From NCBI RefSeq assembly GCF_017901135.1, contig NZ_CP072801.1, forward strand, positions 992,001-1,056,000: 64,000 nucleotides of DNA, read 5' to 3'. This stretch comes from Thiothrix litoralis. GTDB lineage: Bacteria > Pseudomonadota > Gammaproteobacteria > Thiotrichales > Thiotrichaceae. Position 1 is the first letter of the stretch, and each line of letters opens with the position of its first letter. The notes below the pieces were generated by a model that was given only the letters and a program-made list of their open reading frames with translations, did not search any database and was not told the DNA's origin. Made by a program: the position numbers and the translations under genes. This document shows positions 46,965-55,418 of this stretch, piece by piece.

Positions 46965-47891
46965 ATGAATGTCAGCATTATCGGCGGTACAGGCTTCGTC
47001 GGCACTTACCTCATTGACGCGTTGTTACAGGCCGGGCATACCCCGCGTGTGTTGGTGCGGGCGGGGAGCGAGGGCAAACTCGCCGCTGCCAGCCAGTGTG
47101 AAATCGTTTCTGGCGACATTGGTGATAACGCCGCGCTGGATAATTGCTTGCAAGACACGGATGCGGTGATTTACCTGATCGGCATCCTGCGCGAATTCCC
47201 CGCCAAGGGCATCACTTACGAAGAAAGCCAGTTTCTGGGTGTGGAGCGTACAGTCGCTGCCGCGCAACGTCAGGGTGTGAAGCATTTCATCCTGATGAGT
47301 GCCAACGGCGTGAAAGCGGGCGGCACGAAATATCAGGATACCAAGTTCCGCGCTGAACAATGCGTGCAAGCTTCCGGGCTGGCGTGGACGGTGTTCCGGC
47401 CTTCGGTTATTTTCGGTGAGCCGCGTGGCAAGATGGAGTTTTGCACGCAATTGCAGAAAGAACTGGTGTTGCCGCCGATTCCCGCACCGCTGTTTTTTGG
47501 CGGGGTGAATATCTTGCAAGCGGGTGAATTTCAGATGCAGCCCGTGCATGTGACGGATGTGGCGCAGGCGTTCGTAGGGGCGCTGGATAATCCTGCTGCC
47601 ATCGGCAAAACCTTTGCGTTGTGCGGGGCGGATGCGGTGAGTTGGAAAGCCATTATTCAGACCTTGGCGCAGGCTTCCGGGCGCAGTGGCAAACTTGCCG
47701 TGCCTGCCCCGGCGGCAATCCTCAAAGTGGTCGCAGGCGTGTTGGATAAGCAGGCATGGTTCCCGATTACCCGTGACCAGATCGTGATGTTGCTGGAAGG
47801 GAATACCTGTAGCGATAACTCGGCGTGGCAAACGTTCGGGATTACGCCGAAACGCTTTGCGCTGGAGAATTTGGGGTATGTTAAGCATTGA
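46965..47891 (+). CDS. NDUFA9-like NAD(P)-binding SDR protein
   Basis: 308-residue atypical SDR of the complex I NDUFA9 group. The nucleotide loop is IGGTGFVGTYLIDALLQ; other marks are VIYLIGILREF, FILMSANGVKAGGTKYQDTK and FRPSVIFGEP. It lacks the SDR Tyr catalytic block in usual form, in keeping with a structural or quinone-linked role. Its stop codon is 19 bases from the last CRISPR repeat. Confidence 0.85.
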   Translation: MNVSIIGGTGFVGTYLIDALLQAGHTPRVLVRAGSEGKLAAASQCEIVSGDIGDNAALDNCLQDTDAVIYLIGILREFPAKGITYEESQFLGVERTVAAAQRQGVKHFILMSANGVKAGGTKYQDTKFRAEQCVQASGLAWTVFRPSVIFGEPRGKMEFCTQLQKELVLPPIPAPLFFGGVNILQAGEFQMQPVHVTDVAQAFVGALDNPAAIGKTFALCGADAVSWKAIIQTLAQASGRSGKLAVPAPAAILKVVAGVLDKQAWFPITRDQIVMLLEGNTCSDNSAWQTFGITPKRFALENLGYVKH

Positions 47892-47910
47892 CACAAACGA
47901 TCAGCTATGT

Positions 47911-49164
47911 GTTTTAATCCACTCCCGACCAATAAAGCCGGGAGAATCACAAATGACTATCCATATCGCAGGCTTGACCATCGTTTCAATCCACTCCCGA
48001 CCAATAAAGCCGGGAGAATGATAATGCTATTGTTAGGTGGGATGGTGATACAGGGTTTCAATCCACTCCCGACCAATAAAGCCGGGAGAATACTGCATAC
48101 AATTGTAGACCGGATGTAATTGGTCGTTTCAATCCACTCCCGACCAATAAAGCCGGGAGAATACCCTGCTGTATTCGGCACGCCCAAAACCGTGCTGTTT
48201 CAATCCACTCCCGACCAATAAAGCCGGGAGAATGGTGTGCTGACATATTACGAATTCACAAATGACGATGTTTCAATCCACTCCCGACCAATAAAGCCGG
48301 GAGAATATTTTGTATGCGCCGCGAAAAGGTATTGGGGCTTGTTTCAATCCACTCCCGACCAATAAAGCCGGGAGAATGCATCTACCTGTGGCTTTGGATC
48401 GGCACCCACCGCGTTTCAATCCACTCCCGACCAATAAAGCCGGGAGAATACTTCGTGCGCGATGACTACGTGCTGGAAGCAGTGGTTTCAATCCACTCCC
48501 GACCAATAAAGCCGGGAGAATGGTCGGAAGACCCGCCGACATCTGGGGATGGTGTTAGTTTCAATCCACTCCCGACCAATAAAGCCGGGAGAATTCGGTC
48601 AATTCCGCAGGGTCAAAGTTAAGGTAGTGTTTCAATCCACTCCCGACCAATAAAGCCGGGAGAATCAATTATATGCAGTGCTGTTCGTGAGAGCCAAGGT
48701 GTTTCAATCCACTCCCGACCAATAAAGCCGGGAGAATATTCTTCAATCCCGGCTTTACCAGCGATTAGGGCTGTTTCAATCCACTCCCGACCAATAAAGC
48801 CGGGAGAATCGCATCCGGGAAGTAGGGTCGCTAGGAGGAGCATCGTTTCAATCCACTCCCGACCAATAAAGCCGGGAGAATCCGCCAGTCGACGCTCCAT
48901 CCTGGGCGACTGACTGGTTTCAATCCACTCCCGACCAATAAAGCCGGGAGAATCAAACCCCGCAGAATAGACTGTGGATGTGGATGGTTTCAATCCACTC
49001 CCGACCAATAAAGCCGGGAGAATTCTGCTTGGATGGTATTTGTCCGCGCGTTCAAAAGTTTCAATCCACTCCCGACCAATAAAGCCGGGAGAATTTGCTT
49101 CAGCAGGTTTTGTGCCCGCTGGATACTGTTTCAATCCACTCCCGACCAATAAAGCCGGGAGAAT
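47911..49164 (-). CRISPR. CRISPR array: 18 repeats of 37 nt, 17 spacers of 33-36 nt
   Basis: On the plus strand each repeat starts GTTTCAATCC and ends GCCGGGAGAAT; read on the minus strand, the transcribed direction, it ends GTGGATTGAAAC. CTCCCG and CGGGAG form a hairpin around an 11-base loop, leaving an 11-nt TGGATTGAAAC handle as in type I-C. Seventeen repeats are identical; the one at 47911-47947 has a C-to-T change (GTTTTAATCC) and is the leader-distal end. Repeat starts: 47911, 47983, 48055, 48126, 48197, 48270, 48341, 48413, 48485, 48558, 48629, 48701, 48773, 48845, 48917, 48987, 49058, 49128. All spacers differ. Confidence 0.97.
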
Positions 49165-49345
49165 AGCCCGTGTGTAAGGGCATAAAATACAAGAGATTTT
49201 TCGAGGGGTTGCGCGTTTCAATCCACTTCCAGTTAATAATGTAAGAATAATAGAAGGAAGACATTTAAAGTACCATGAAAATCAACAAGTTAAAAATCCG
49301 CGAACCCCCCCGCTTTTTCGGCATAGCTAAGGGTTCGCGTAGCTT
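49165..49345 (-). promoter_or_regulatory. CRISPR leader region
   Basis: Lies upstream of the array in its transcribed direction. At 49299-49338 a perfect 9-bp inverted repeat CGCGAACCC/GGGTTCGCG encloses a T-rich and C-rich loop; this GCGAACC...GGTTCGC signature is the common mark of type I-C leaders. The rest is AT-rich. The part next to the array contains a degenerate repeat at 49215-49251. The left end of a transposon begins about 20 bases beyond the inverted repeat. Confidence 0.7.
49215..49251 (-). repeat. Degenerate leader-side CRISPR repeat
   Basis: Only the first 13 bases on the plus strand (GTTTCAATCCACT) and the flanking TCC match the array repeat; the hairpin half is replaced by AT-rich sequence (AGTTAATAATGTAAGAATA). 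It is 50 bases from the first normal repeat, too far for one 33-36 nt spacer. It could be the original leader-end repeat after decay, or a leader motif that copies the repeat end. Confidence 0.7.
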
Positions 49346-49372
49346 ATCACAAATCGCGTAATACCCCTGCCT

Positions 49373-49540
49373 TTAGGCATGGGGATATAAGCGTCTTTGG
49401 CTAACTTCTCTTTCTTGGTAAAGAGCAAGCAGCTTGTCAATCAACTGTGTGAATGGAATGCCTTCATCTATCGCGGCTTTTTTCAAGTCACGATAGGTTT
49501 CAACTTTCACCCTGACTGATGCGTATTTTGTGCTTTCCAT
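49373..49540 (-). CDS. Small RHH-like protein in the TnpB element
   Basis: 55-residue frame, MESTKYASVRVKVETYRDL and onward, ending in YPHA. It has the ribbon-helix-helix look (strand YASVRVKVETY, helices DLKKAAIDEG and PFTQLIDKLLALYQE). AGGAG is 6 bases upstream of its ATG. It is divergent from tnpB with 37 bases between starts and lies inside the element, its 3' end overlapping the left-end hairpin. It may repress tnpB; this is inference. Confidence 0.65.
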   Translation of the reverse strand: MESTKYASVRVKVETYRDLKKAAIDEGIPFTQLIDKLLALYQEREVSQRRLYPHA

Positions 49541-49577
49541 GTTGTTCTCCTAGTTAACTGAGTGTAGAATATACCAC

Positions 49578-50678
49578 ATGAATACAGAAGCCACCATCCT
49601 GAAAACACTCAAAGTCCGCGTCAAGGACAAGCACGCTGCTGTCCTAAAGCAGTGGGCGTTCGAGTGTAACCAAATTTGGAATGAAGCCAATGCGACTACC
49701 GCAGACTACAGCTATGTTCCTGTTCCGGGTGTTGGCTGGATTCGTAACACCTTCACAGCATTTGACCTAGCCAAAAGCCAAGCCATTTTCAAGAAGGCAC
49801 GCGGTTTCACCATTCACTCGCAGACGGTGCAGGAAGTAACGGAGGCACACGCTAAAGCTCGCAAACAGTTCAAAAAAGATAAGCTACGCTGGCGTGTGTC
49901 TGGCGGTAGCCGTCGTTCACTGGGCTGGATTCCCTTCAAATCAGGTGCAGCCGTGTGGAAGGACGGACAAGTTCGCTACAACAAGCACTTTTTCAAAGTG
50001 TGGGATAGCTACGGCTTGTCGCAGTACGACTTCCGTTCCGGCTCTTTCACCGAGGATTCCCGTGGACGTTGGTATTTCAATGTCGTGGTGCAAGTGCCCG
50101 TTGTTGAAGTCGCAGGGCGCGGTGAAGTCGGGATTGATCTTGGTCTGAAAGATACCGCCACTTGTAGCAACGGTTTAAAACTGGAATCAAAGCAGTTCTA
50201 CCGCAATGCTGAACAGCAACTGGCGGTAGCCCAACGCGCCAACAAAAAGAAGCGCGTCAAGGCTATCCACGCCAAGGTTAAAAACCGCAGGGCTGACCAC
50301 CTGCACAAGTTCACCACCAAGCTGGTGCGTGAAAATTCATTAATCGTTGTCGGCAACGTCAGCAGTAAGGCACTCGTCAAAACCAATATGGCTAAGTCCG
50401 TATTGGATGCCGGGTGGTCAATGCTGAAAACACAACTTGATGCAAAATCGAAAGCGATGCAAGGCGTGTTTCTCGAAGTCAACGAAGCGTACAGTACCCA
50501 AGCCTGTTCGTGTTGCGGAAGTATTTCTGTCAACAGTCCGAAAGGTAGAGCAGGACTTGGAATAAGAGAATGGACTTGCCCCGACTGTGGGGCACTACTT
50601 GACAGAGATGTCAATGCAGCCCGGAACATTCTCGCGGTAGGACATTACCGTCTCGCAGGAGGAATCCCCCGGCTTTAG
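49578..50678 (+). CDS. tnpB: TnpB RNA-guided nuclease homologue
   Basis: 366-residue TnpB (ancestor class of Cas12). RuvC-I is GEVGIDLGLKDT (Asp near residue 186), the zinc ribbon is CSCCGS...CPDCG and RuvC-III is DRDVNAARNIL. At the RuvC-II position, where most TnpBs have IVVEDL, it reads LIVVGNVSSKAL, so the usual Glu is missing; a Glu occurs in VNEAYSTQACS just before the zinc ribbon and may replace it, as in TnpB groups with a moved catalytic Glu. Intact and full length. Sits inside the leader-cas2 gap of the CRISPR locus. Confidence 0.92.
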   Translation: MNTEATILKTLKVRVKDKHAAVLKQWAFECNQIWNEANATTADYSYVPVPGVGWIRNTFTAFDLAKSQAIFKKARGFTIHSQTVQEVTEAHAKARKQFKKDKLRWRVSGGSRRSLGWIPFKSGAAVWKDGQVRYNKHFFKVWDSYGLSQYDFRSGSFTEDSRGRWYFNVVVQVPVVEVAGRGEVGIDLGLKDTATCSNGLKLESKQFYRNAEQQLAVAQRANKKKRVKAIHAKVKNRRADHLHKFTTKLVRENSLIVVGNVSSKALVKTNMAKSVLDAGWSMLKTQLDAKSKAMQGVFLEVNEAYSTQACSCCGSISVNSPKGRAGLGIREWTCPDCGALLDRDVNAARNILAVGHYRLAGGIPRL

Positions 50679-50767
50679 CCGTGGGGAGGATGTCAATCTT
50701 ACTGCCCCAGTATAGCAAAATTCCGGCGAAAAGTCCGTAACAAACTGATCCATAAACACAAAATTAC

Positions 50768-51058
50768 TTAAAGAATCAACGGCGCTTCAAAGTCAGTCGC
50801 CCGGAATTTGCCATACTCTTTCACATTACGGCTCAGCGGCTCGGTCAAGCGGTAGATGCGCAAATTGTCTTCCGTCAGGCTGATTTCCTTCAACAAAGCA
50901 TCCTGCAAGATTTCCAGCGTAGCCGCATCCACCTGACACTCAAACACCGACTTTTGCACCCGCTGCCCATAGTTCTGGCATACCTTCGCCACCCGCCGCA
51001 AACGCTTGCGCCCAGCCGCCTCCAGCGTCGAAACATCATAACTCACCAATACCAACAT
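50768..51058 (-). CDS. cas2: CRISPR-associated endonuclease Cas2 (type I-C)
   Basis: 96-residue Cas2 with the ferredoxin-like start [11 protein letters not shown] (catalytic-type Asp), the [19 protein letters not shown] block and the C-terminal [15 protein letters not shown]. With Cas1 it forms the spacer integration complex. I start at 51058 with GGAGAAATGT upstream; the longer open frame is merely a translation of an intergenic repeat. There is a 75-base gap from cas1 with that repeat in it, while the other cas genes are tightly spaced. Confidence 0.95.
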   Translation of the reverse strand: MLVLVSYDVSTLEAAGRKRLRRVAKVCQNYGQRVQKSVFECQVDAATLEILQDALLKEISLTEDNLRIYRLTEPLSRNVKEYGKFRATDFEAPLIL

Positions 51059-51082
51059 ACATTTCTCCAATCCACGCAATAG

Positions 51083-51120
51083 CCCCTCGCCCCTTGAGGG
51101 AGAGGGGTTGGGGTGAGGGG
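51083..51120. repeat. GC-rich palindromic intergenic repeat between cas1 and cas2
   Basis: CCCCTCGCCCCTTGAGGG followed by AGAGGGGTTGGGGTGAGGGG. The ends CCCCTC/GAGGGG pair, with inner CCCC/GGGG. Its minus-strand reading gives [12 protein letters not shown], the familiar mistranslation of a repeat dispersed in many proteobacterial genomes. It looks like a REP-type element inserted into the cas operon. Confidence 0.6.
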
Positions 51121-51133
51121 TTCTTTTCTTCAC

Positions 51134-52168
51134 TCATTTGTTAAAGAACGGGATATATGCCTCTACATCCCCGCGTAAATAACGCGCCAACATCCGCGCT
51201 TGCAGCAACGGCAACAAACCAATTTCCACCTGCGTTTCCAGCACCGGATGCTGCAAGGTTTCCTTTTTACGCTCCTGATACGCCACGATCACGGTTTTGC
51301 GCCCGGTATCGTTCAACATCACCGCACCACCGGGGCGAAAATCGAAATCCTTCTGGCGCAACTGCCCGCGATTGATCAGCGTCAACGCCAGCCGATCACC
51401 CAACACCGCGCGGAATTCTTCCAGCAAATCCAACGCCAACGCAGGCCGACCGGGGCGCACCACATGGAAAAACCCCAGTTGCGGATCAAGCCCCACCGTT
51501 TCCAGCGCACTGCGGCAATCATTCAACAACAGCGCGTACAAGAACGAAATCAACGCATTCACCGCATCCTTCGGCGGGCGACGACTACGCCCCTTGTACT
51601 CAAATTCCTCACGCATCTGCGGCTTGATCATGGTATTGAACTGCTCGAAATACACCCGCGCCGCATCCCCTTCCAGTCCCAACACCGACGCCGCCGATTC
51701 CGCATGAGCCAGATTACGCAAGTTGATCCCCAGCGACTTAGCCGCCCGCACCAATTGCGCCTTAGCCTCCTCATCCTTGCTGTCCCGCGCACTACGCAAC
51801 AACACATTGCGGCTATTGCGCAACTTGCCCGCGATGAACGCCTTGCTGATTTCCAGCGCAATGTCCACCTTATCAGCAGCACGGAATTGCGCCTGCCGCA
51901 GCAAGATATTGCCATTCACAGGGCCTTCCACCCGCGCCTGAAACCGCCCGTGTTCATTCAGCCACACGATGCTGCGCCCGTCTTCCATGTTCCGCGCCAT
52001 CAATGCCGGACTCATGCTAACCCGCCCCAGGCACACAATCGCGCCCAAATGATGCAGCGGAACCTGACCTTTTTTGGTCTGATCCACCATCACCACCAGC
52101 GTTTCGCCTTCCAGCCGCAAGTATGCGCCCTCAGTGGACACGTACAACGTATTGAGTAATTGTTTCAC
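51134..52168 (-). CDS. cas1: CRISPR-associated integrase Cas1 (type I-C)
   Basis: 344-residue Cas1 of the I-C class: N-terminal LLNTLYVSTEGAYLRLEGE, then MSPALMARNMEDGRSIVWL, the integrase region LGLEGDAARVYFEQFNT (Glu), FLYALLLNDCRSALETVGLD with the His in LGFFHVVRPGRPALALDL, and DLLEEFRA. It carries out spacer integration with Cas2. The start overlaps cas4 by 4 bases. Nothing suggests damage. Confidence 0.97.
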   Translation of the reverse strand: MKQLLNTLYVSTEGAYLRLEGETLVVMVDQTKKGQVPLHHLGAIVCLGRVSMSPALMARNMEDGRSIVWLNEHGRFQARVEGPVNGNILLRQAQFRAADKVDIALEISKAFIAGKLRNSRNVLLRSARDSKDEEAKAQLVRAAKSLGINLRNLAHAESAASVLGLEGDAARVYFEQFNTMIKPQMREEFEYKGRSRRPPKDAVNALISFLYALLLNDCRSALETVGLDPQLGFFHVVRPGRPALALDLLEEFRAVLGDRLALTLINRGQLRQKDFDFRPGGAVMLNDTGRKTVIVAYQERKKETLQHPVLETQVEIGLLPLLQARMLARYLRGDVEAYIPFFNK

Positions 52169-52800
52169 ACATCCCCACCGTCGTCGGTTTCAAACAAAGT
52201 AGCGTGCAAGCGGCGGATACGCGCCCGATTGCCTGCAATATCCGGCTGGCAACTGTCCTGCAACGAACATTCCTTGCACAAAGCACGCTCATCCACGGGC
52301 GGCGGCATTTTCCCCGACTCCAGCAACGCCCGCACCTTGGCAATCAAACCAAGGGTGTAGTCGCGCAATTCCGGTGTTATCGGCACAGCGCGGCGGCGAC
52401 GGCTTTTATGGTGGAAAATCGCCCCTTCCGGCACAGCCATGCCCGTCATTTCCTCCAGACACAAGGCTTGCCCGACCAATTGCACATCATCATGGGCTTT
52501 TTTCTGGCGCTTGCCCTGCTTGTACTCGACCGGGTAGGGCGTGCCATCTTCGAGAAACTCCACCGCATCCGCCCGCCCCGTCAGCCCGTAGCGCTCACTG
52601 TACAAAGGCAACGAACGCTCCACCCGCACACCATATTCCGTGCCACTTTCACCGCTATCCACTCGCTCGTGCGCCAAATGCCCACGTACCGTATGCACGT
52701 TGTCGTCAAAGGTCTGCTCCTGATGGATCAGGGCGCACTGACGCGGGCAATAACTGTAGTGTTGCAGCGCCGAGAGCATGATGGGGGTGAGTTCAGCCAT
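52165..52800 (-). CDS. cas4: CRISPR-associated exonuclease Cas4
   Basis: 211-residue Cas4 nuclease with an Fe-S cluster. The first Cys is in HYSYCPRQCALIH, the other three in CKECSLQDSCQPD; the RecB-type nuclease core has GRADAVEFLEDG and YPVEYKQGKR (E-x-K). It trims prespacers and sets PAM and orientation for Cas1-Cas2. Ends overlap cas1; starts 6 bases after the cas7 stop. Confidence 0.95.
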   Translation of the reverse strand: MAELTPIMLSALQHYSYCPRQCALIHQEQTFDDNVHTVRGHLAHERVDSGESGTEYGVRVERSLPLYSERYGLTGRADAVEFLEDGTPYPVEYKQGKRQKKAHDDVQLVGQALCLEEMTGMAVPEGAIFHHKSRRRRAVPITPELRDYTLGLIAKVRALLESGKMPPPVDERALCKECSLQDSCQPDIAGNRARIRRLHATLFETDDGGDV

Positions 52801-52806
52801 TAAACA

Positions 52807-53694
52807 TTACCCCACCAATGTCAGCAGTTCCACACCGTTGGGCAAGTTGTCTGCGTCCACCGTGACGGTGTAATCACTGAAGTGACGTGGCACTGCGTGC
52901 TTATCTTTCAACTCAGCCTTGATACGCTCAAACAAGCTAAAGGCTTGGGCGTTACCCAGCTTGCTGTCATGCTTGAATACATACAAACCACGGGTAGACA
53001 TTTCGCCACGCGCAGCAGAACGGTCATGTTCAAACATATTGCCCAATGCCTGCCACAGCAGTTCCAGATCGCCGTCAGAGAAGCCTGTTTGATCGGCCAA
53101 ATGCGCGGAAATGAAGCCGTGCGCAACGTACAAACCATAAGGCACGGTGAACTTGCGCCCCATTGTGCGGTTGTCACCATCCTGCTTTTCGGCTTCTTTT
53201 TCGGTCGCTACCGCCATCCGGGTAATCGAATGCTCGCTGGCAATCACCGGATCAACCGACCGGGCGAATGTCATTTGCACCGGCCCACGTACCTGACCGC
53301 AGTTCACCCCAGTGGACATAACCGCACCGAACGTCCTCACATCGTAGAAGTTGTGACACATCCACTGACGTGCTTCTTCTACCTTGTCGCCGCCTTTGCG
53401 TTTCTTATCATCGCTAGCCAATATTTCTGCACCGCCGGGAATGGCTTGATAGGCGCGTTCATGCTGCTTATTCAGAATCGCTTTTTCCTTGACGTAGATT
53501 TCATACGGTGGCTGTTCTTCCTTCAGCAGCCCAATGAAATTGCGGACTTTGCGTTTCAGGCTGACATCGGTCACCAAACCTTGCCCGGTTTCGGCATCAA
53601 CACGCGGCAGATTGCCTGCATCCGGGTCGCCATTGGGGTTGCCGTCTTTCACATCAAACAGCAGTACGAAGTCATAACGGTTTTGCAGGCTCAT
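52807..53694 (-). CDS. cas7: Cas7 (Csd2), type I-C Cascade backbone
   Basis: 295-residue Cas7 of the I-C type, which forms the helical crRNA-binding backbone of Cascade. Typical parts: [41 protein letters not shown] (split), [17 protein letters not shown] and [15 protein letters not shown]. Four-base overlap with cas8c. Length is normal. Confidence 0.96.
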   Translation of the reverse strand: MSLQNRYDFVLLFDVKDGNPNGDPDAGNLPRVDAETGQGLVTDVSLKRKVRNFIGLLKEEQPPYEIYVKEKAILNKQHERAYQAIPGGAEILASDDKKRKGGDKVEEARQWMCHNFYDVRTFGAVMSTGVNCGQVRGPVQMTFARSVDPVIASEHSITRMAVATEKEAEKQDGDNRTMGRKFTVPYGLYVAHGFISAHLADQTGFSDGDLELLWQALGNMFEHDRSAARGEMSTRGLYVFKHDSKLGNAQAFSLFERIKAELKDKHAVPRHFSDYTVTVDADNLPNGVELLTLVG

Positions 53695-55418
53695 GCGGAG
53701 TCTCCTTGGTTGGAATCTTTGGTTTCACGTTTTTTGAAAAAATCTTGGCGCTGGTGGTAGTAACCAATCGCAAAGCGGCCTTGATCCGCCAAGGGTAAAT
53801 GAGCTGGGAAATCCACAATGCCGCCCAGAATTTCACCCAGCAGTTTTTCAAAGTTGCTCACCCGGCCTTTGTTATCCAGCTTGCTCAGGTGATGGTTTTT
53901 CAATTTCAACAGCGTGGAAAACACGGTGACCGGTGTGGCAGAAGCTGCCCCGTAATAACGGTCACGAATGGTGGCATTGATACCGGGTTGCGCTTCTTCC
54001 TGGATTTTTTCCAGCACGGCAAACAGGCGACCTAAACGGTAGCCCGTATTGGCATTTTCAAGATCAAGTGACACGGCAAGATTCTCCGTTGGATTAAGTC
54101 GGTTCAAATAGGCTTTGAGCAAAGCCGCCCGTGGGTAAGTAACTTCCTGCTCCGCACGGATACGCCGCACCGCTGAAGCCAATAGTGTTTGTGGGTAAGG
54201 CAAGCCTTCCAGAATGCAGCGAATCATATCACCCGCTAGATTCGGCGGAACATTCTCGGTTTTGCCCAGCAACGCGGTTGAACGTAGCAACAACCACAGC
54301 GGCAGAAATTCCGCCTCATGCTCACGGCGATCAATCGCCAAATAGTCGAAATGATCGACAATCCGCTGGCTGACTTCGCGTACCGTTCCCACATGCCAGA
54401 AACGGATGCTGATACGCGCTGCATTAGGTGCAAGCCCCAGAATGAAAAAGCGGGTTTCTTCACCCAAAGCCGGGTTACGCCCGTATTCCTGCACTGATTT
54501 ATACAGGGCTTTTACGGCATTGGTATTGCGGTCGGGATCATCTTTTTTACTGTCTGCCGCACCCCATAGAGCCGTGAAATCATCTTCCAGCGGGTGTTCT
54601 TTCTCCGCCCAAAATACAGTGGAAGCATCCCCAACCTGCATCCGCTGCGTGGAGTCTTTACTCAGTAGGTGATTCAACGCCGTGGTATAGGCAAAAGCCG
54701 CCTCTTTACTGACAGGTGCATTGAAACTCTGACTCTTGCCGTAAGAGGTGAAGGCATCGAGGTTAAAGGAAATGATGTTTGCCCCAGAACTTTGCGCTCC
54801 CCAGACGCCCTTGATAGATGGATGAAGACGTTCAATTTCAGCCTGTTCACCCGTCAATAAACAAGTGGCTTTGGCATTATCGTCACTGGCGGCATTCATC
54901 AAGGCAGCTTGCACTTTGCGGCTTTGACAGACCAAGTGTGATTGCCCCTGTAAACGGAATGTCAGGTTGGGGTTGCTGGCGGCAATCTCTTCCCATTGTG
55001 GTTGCTGCTGTAATGTTTCGGTATCCAAACTGTCCAGAAAGGCCAGTACCGCCGCGATGCCTGTGTCCTGTTCAGTAATAGCCAATTGGCGGATGCGCTC
55101 GGCAAAAGCGGCTTGTTGTTCTTTCACCCGCTCTGGCTTGTCTTTAGTATCAATACCCAGCACGTATTCGGCGTTGTCCCACAACAGATTGGCGGCAACA
55201 CCGGAGGTTTTCTTCACCCCTTGTGGCACACGTTCGGACTTTGCCCGCTTCTTTTTGCCATCACCTGTACGGGTATCTTCAATCTGCGCCAGCTTGCCAT
55301 CAGCCGTAATCTCCAGAATGAAGGGGATTTCCTTGTACTCAAATCCGGCGGGGGCTAAAGCAGAATCTGCACTGGCTGATTTGCGTTGGTAGTAGTCATA
55401 GAGGGCTTGCAGGATCAT
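53691..55418 (-). CDS. cas8c: Cas8c (Csd1), type I-C large subunit
   Basis: 575-residue Cas8c, the PAM-recognition subunit of the I-C Cascade; in I-C its C-terminal part is also made as Cas11c from an internal start. Family signs: [12 protein letters not shown] at the start, [58 protein letters not shown] and [17 protein letters not shown]. Overlaps cas5c and cas7 by 4 bases each. Frame is intact. An internal Met in the last third would fit Cas11c, not pinpointed here. Confidence 0.95.
   Translation of the reverse strand: MILQALYDYYQRKSASADSALAPAGFEYKEIPFILEITADGKLAQIEDTRTGDGKKKRAKSERVPQGVKKTSGVAANLLWDNAEYVLGIDTKDKPERVKEQQAAFAERIRQLAITEQDTGIAAVLAFLDSLDTETLQQQPQWEEIAASNPNLTFRLQGQSHLVCQSRKVQAALMNAASDDNAKATCLLTGEQAEIERLHPSIKGVWGAQSSGANIISFNLDAFTSYGKSQSFNAPVSKEAAFAYTTALNHLLSKDSTQRMQVGDASTVFWAEKEHPLEDDFTALWGAADSKKDDPDRNTNAVKALYKSVQEYGRNPALGEETRFFILGLAPNAARISIRFWHVGTVREVSQRIVDHFDYLAIDRREHEAEFLPLWLLLRSTALLGKTENVPPNLAGDMIRCILEGLPYPQTLLASAVRRIRAEQEVTYPRAALLKAYLNRLNPTENLAVSLDLENANTGYRLGRLFAVLEKIQEEAQPGINATIRDRYYGAASATPVTVFSTLLKLKNHHLSKLDNKGRVSNFEKLLGEILGGIVDFPAHLPLADQGRFAIGYYHQRQDFFKKRETKDSNQGDSA

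Larger units (their letters stand above)
49364..50690 (+). mobile_element. TnpB-encoding IS200/IS605-type element
   Basis: Left end carries an imperfect hairpin CCCC-T-GCC-TTTA-GGC-AT-GGGG (49364-49384); right end has the matching CCCCC-GGC-TTTA-GCC-GTGGGG (50666-50686) right after the tnpB stop, followed by AGGATGTCAA. These are typical ends of IS200/IS605-type elements with tnpB, and the right-end structure would belong to the omega RNA. No Y1 transposase tnpA is present, so it relies on one in trans. It separates the CRISPR leader from cas2. Exact boundaries are uncertain by about 20 bases. Confidence 0.75.

Noticed and set aside
47911-49164. Type III assignment of the array because of its 37-nt repeats
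   Set aside because: No cas10 or csm/cmr gene in the window, the complete adjacent operon is type I-C and the repeat has an I-C-like stem and handle.
49165-49214. 50-nt segment read as an 18th spacer
   Set aside because: All true spacers are 33-36 nt and the outer repeat is degenerate, so I treat it as leader sequence.
48273-49221. Long minus-strand open frames with the repeated motif ILPALLVGSGLK
   Set aside because: They are translations of the 37-nt CRISPR repeat; spacers change the frame at random and there is no conserved protein.
51059-51133. N-terminal extension of cas2 ([17 protein letters not shown]...)
   Set aside because: This is the reading of a dispersed intergenic repeat; the conserved Cas2 start is MLVLVSYDV with a ribosome site.
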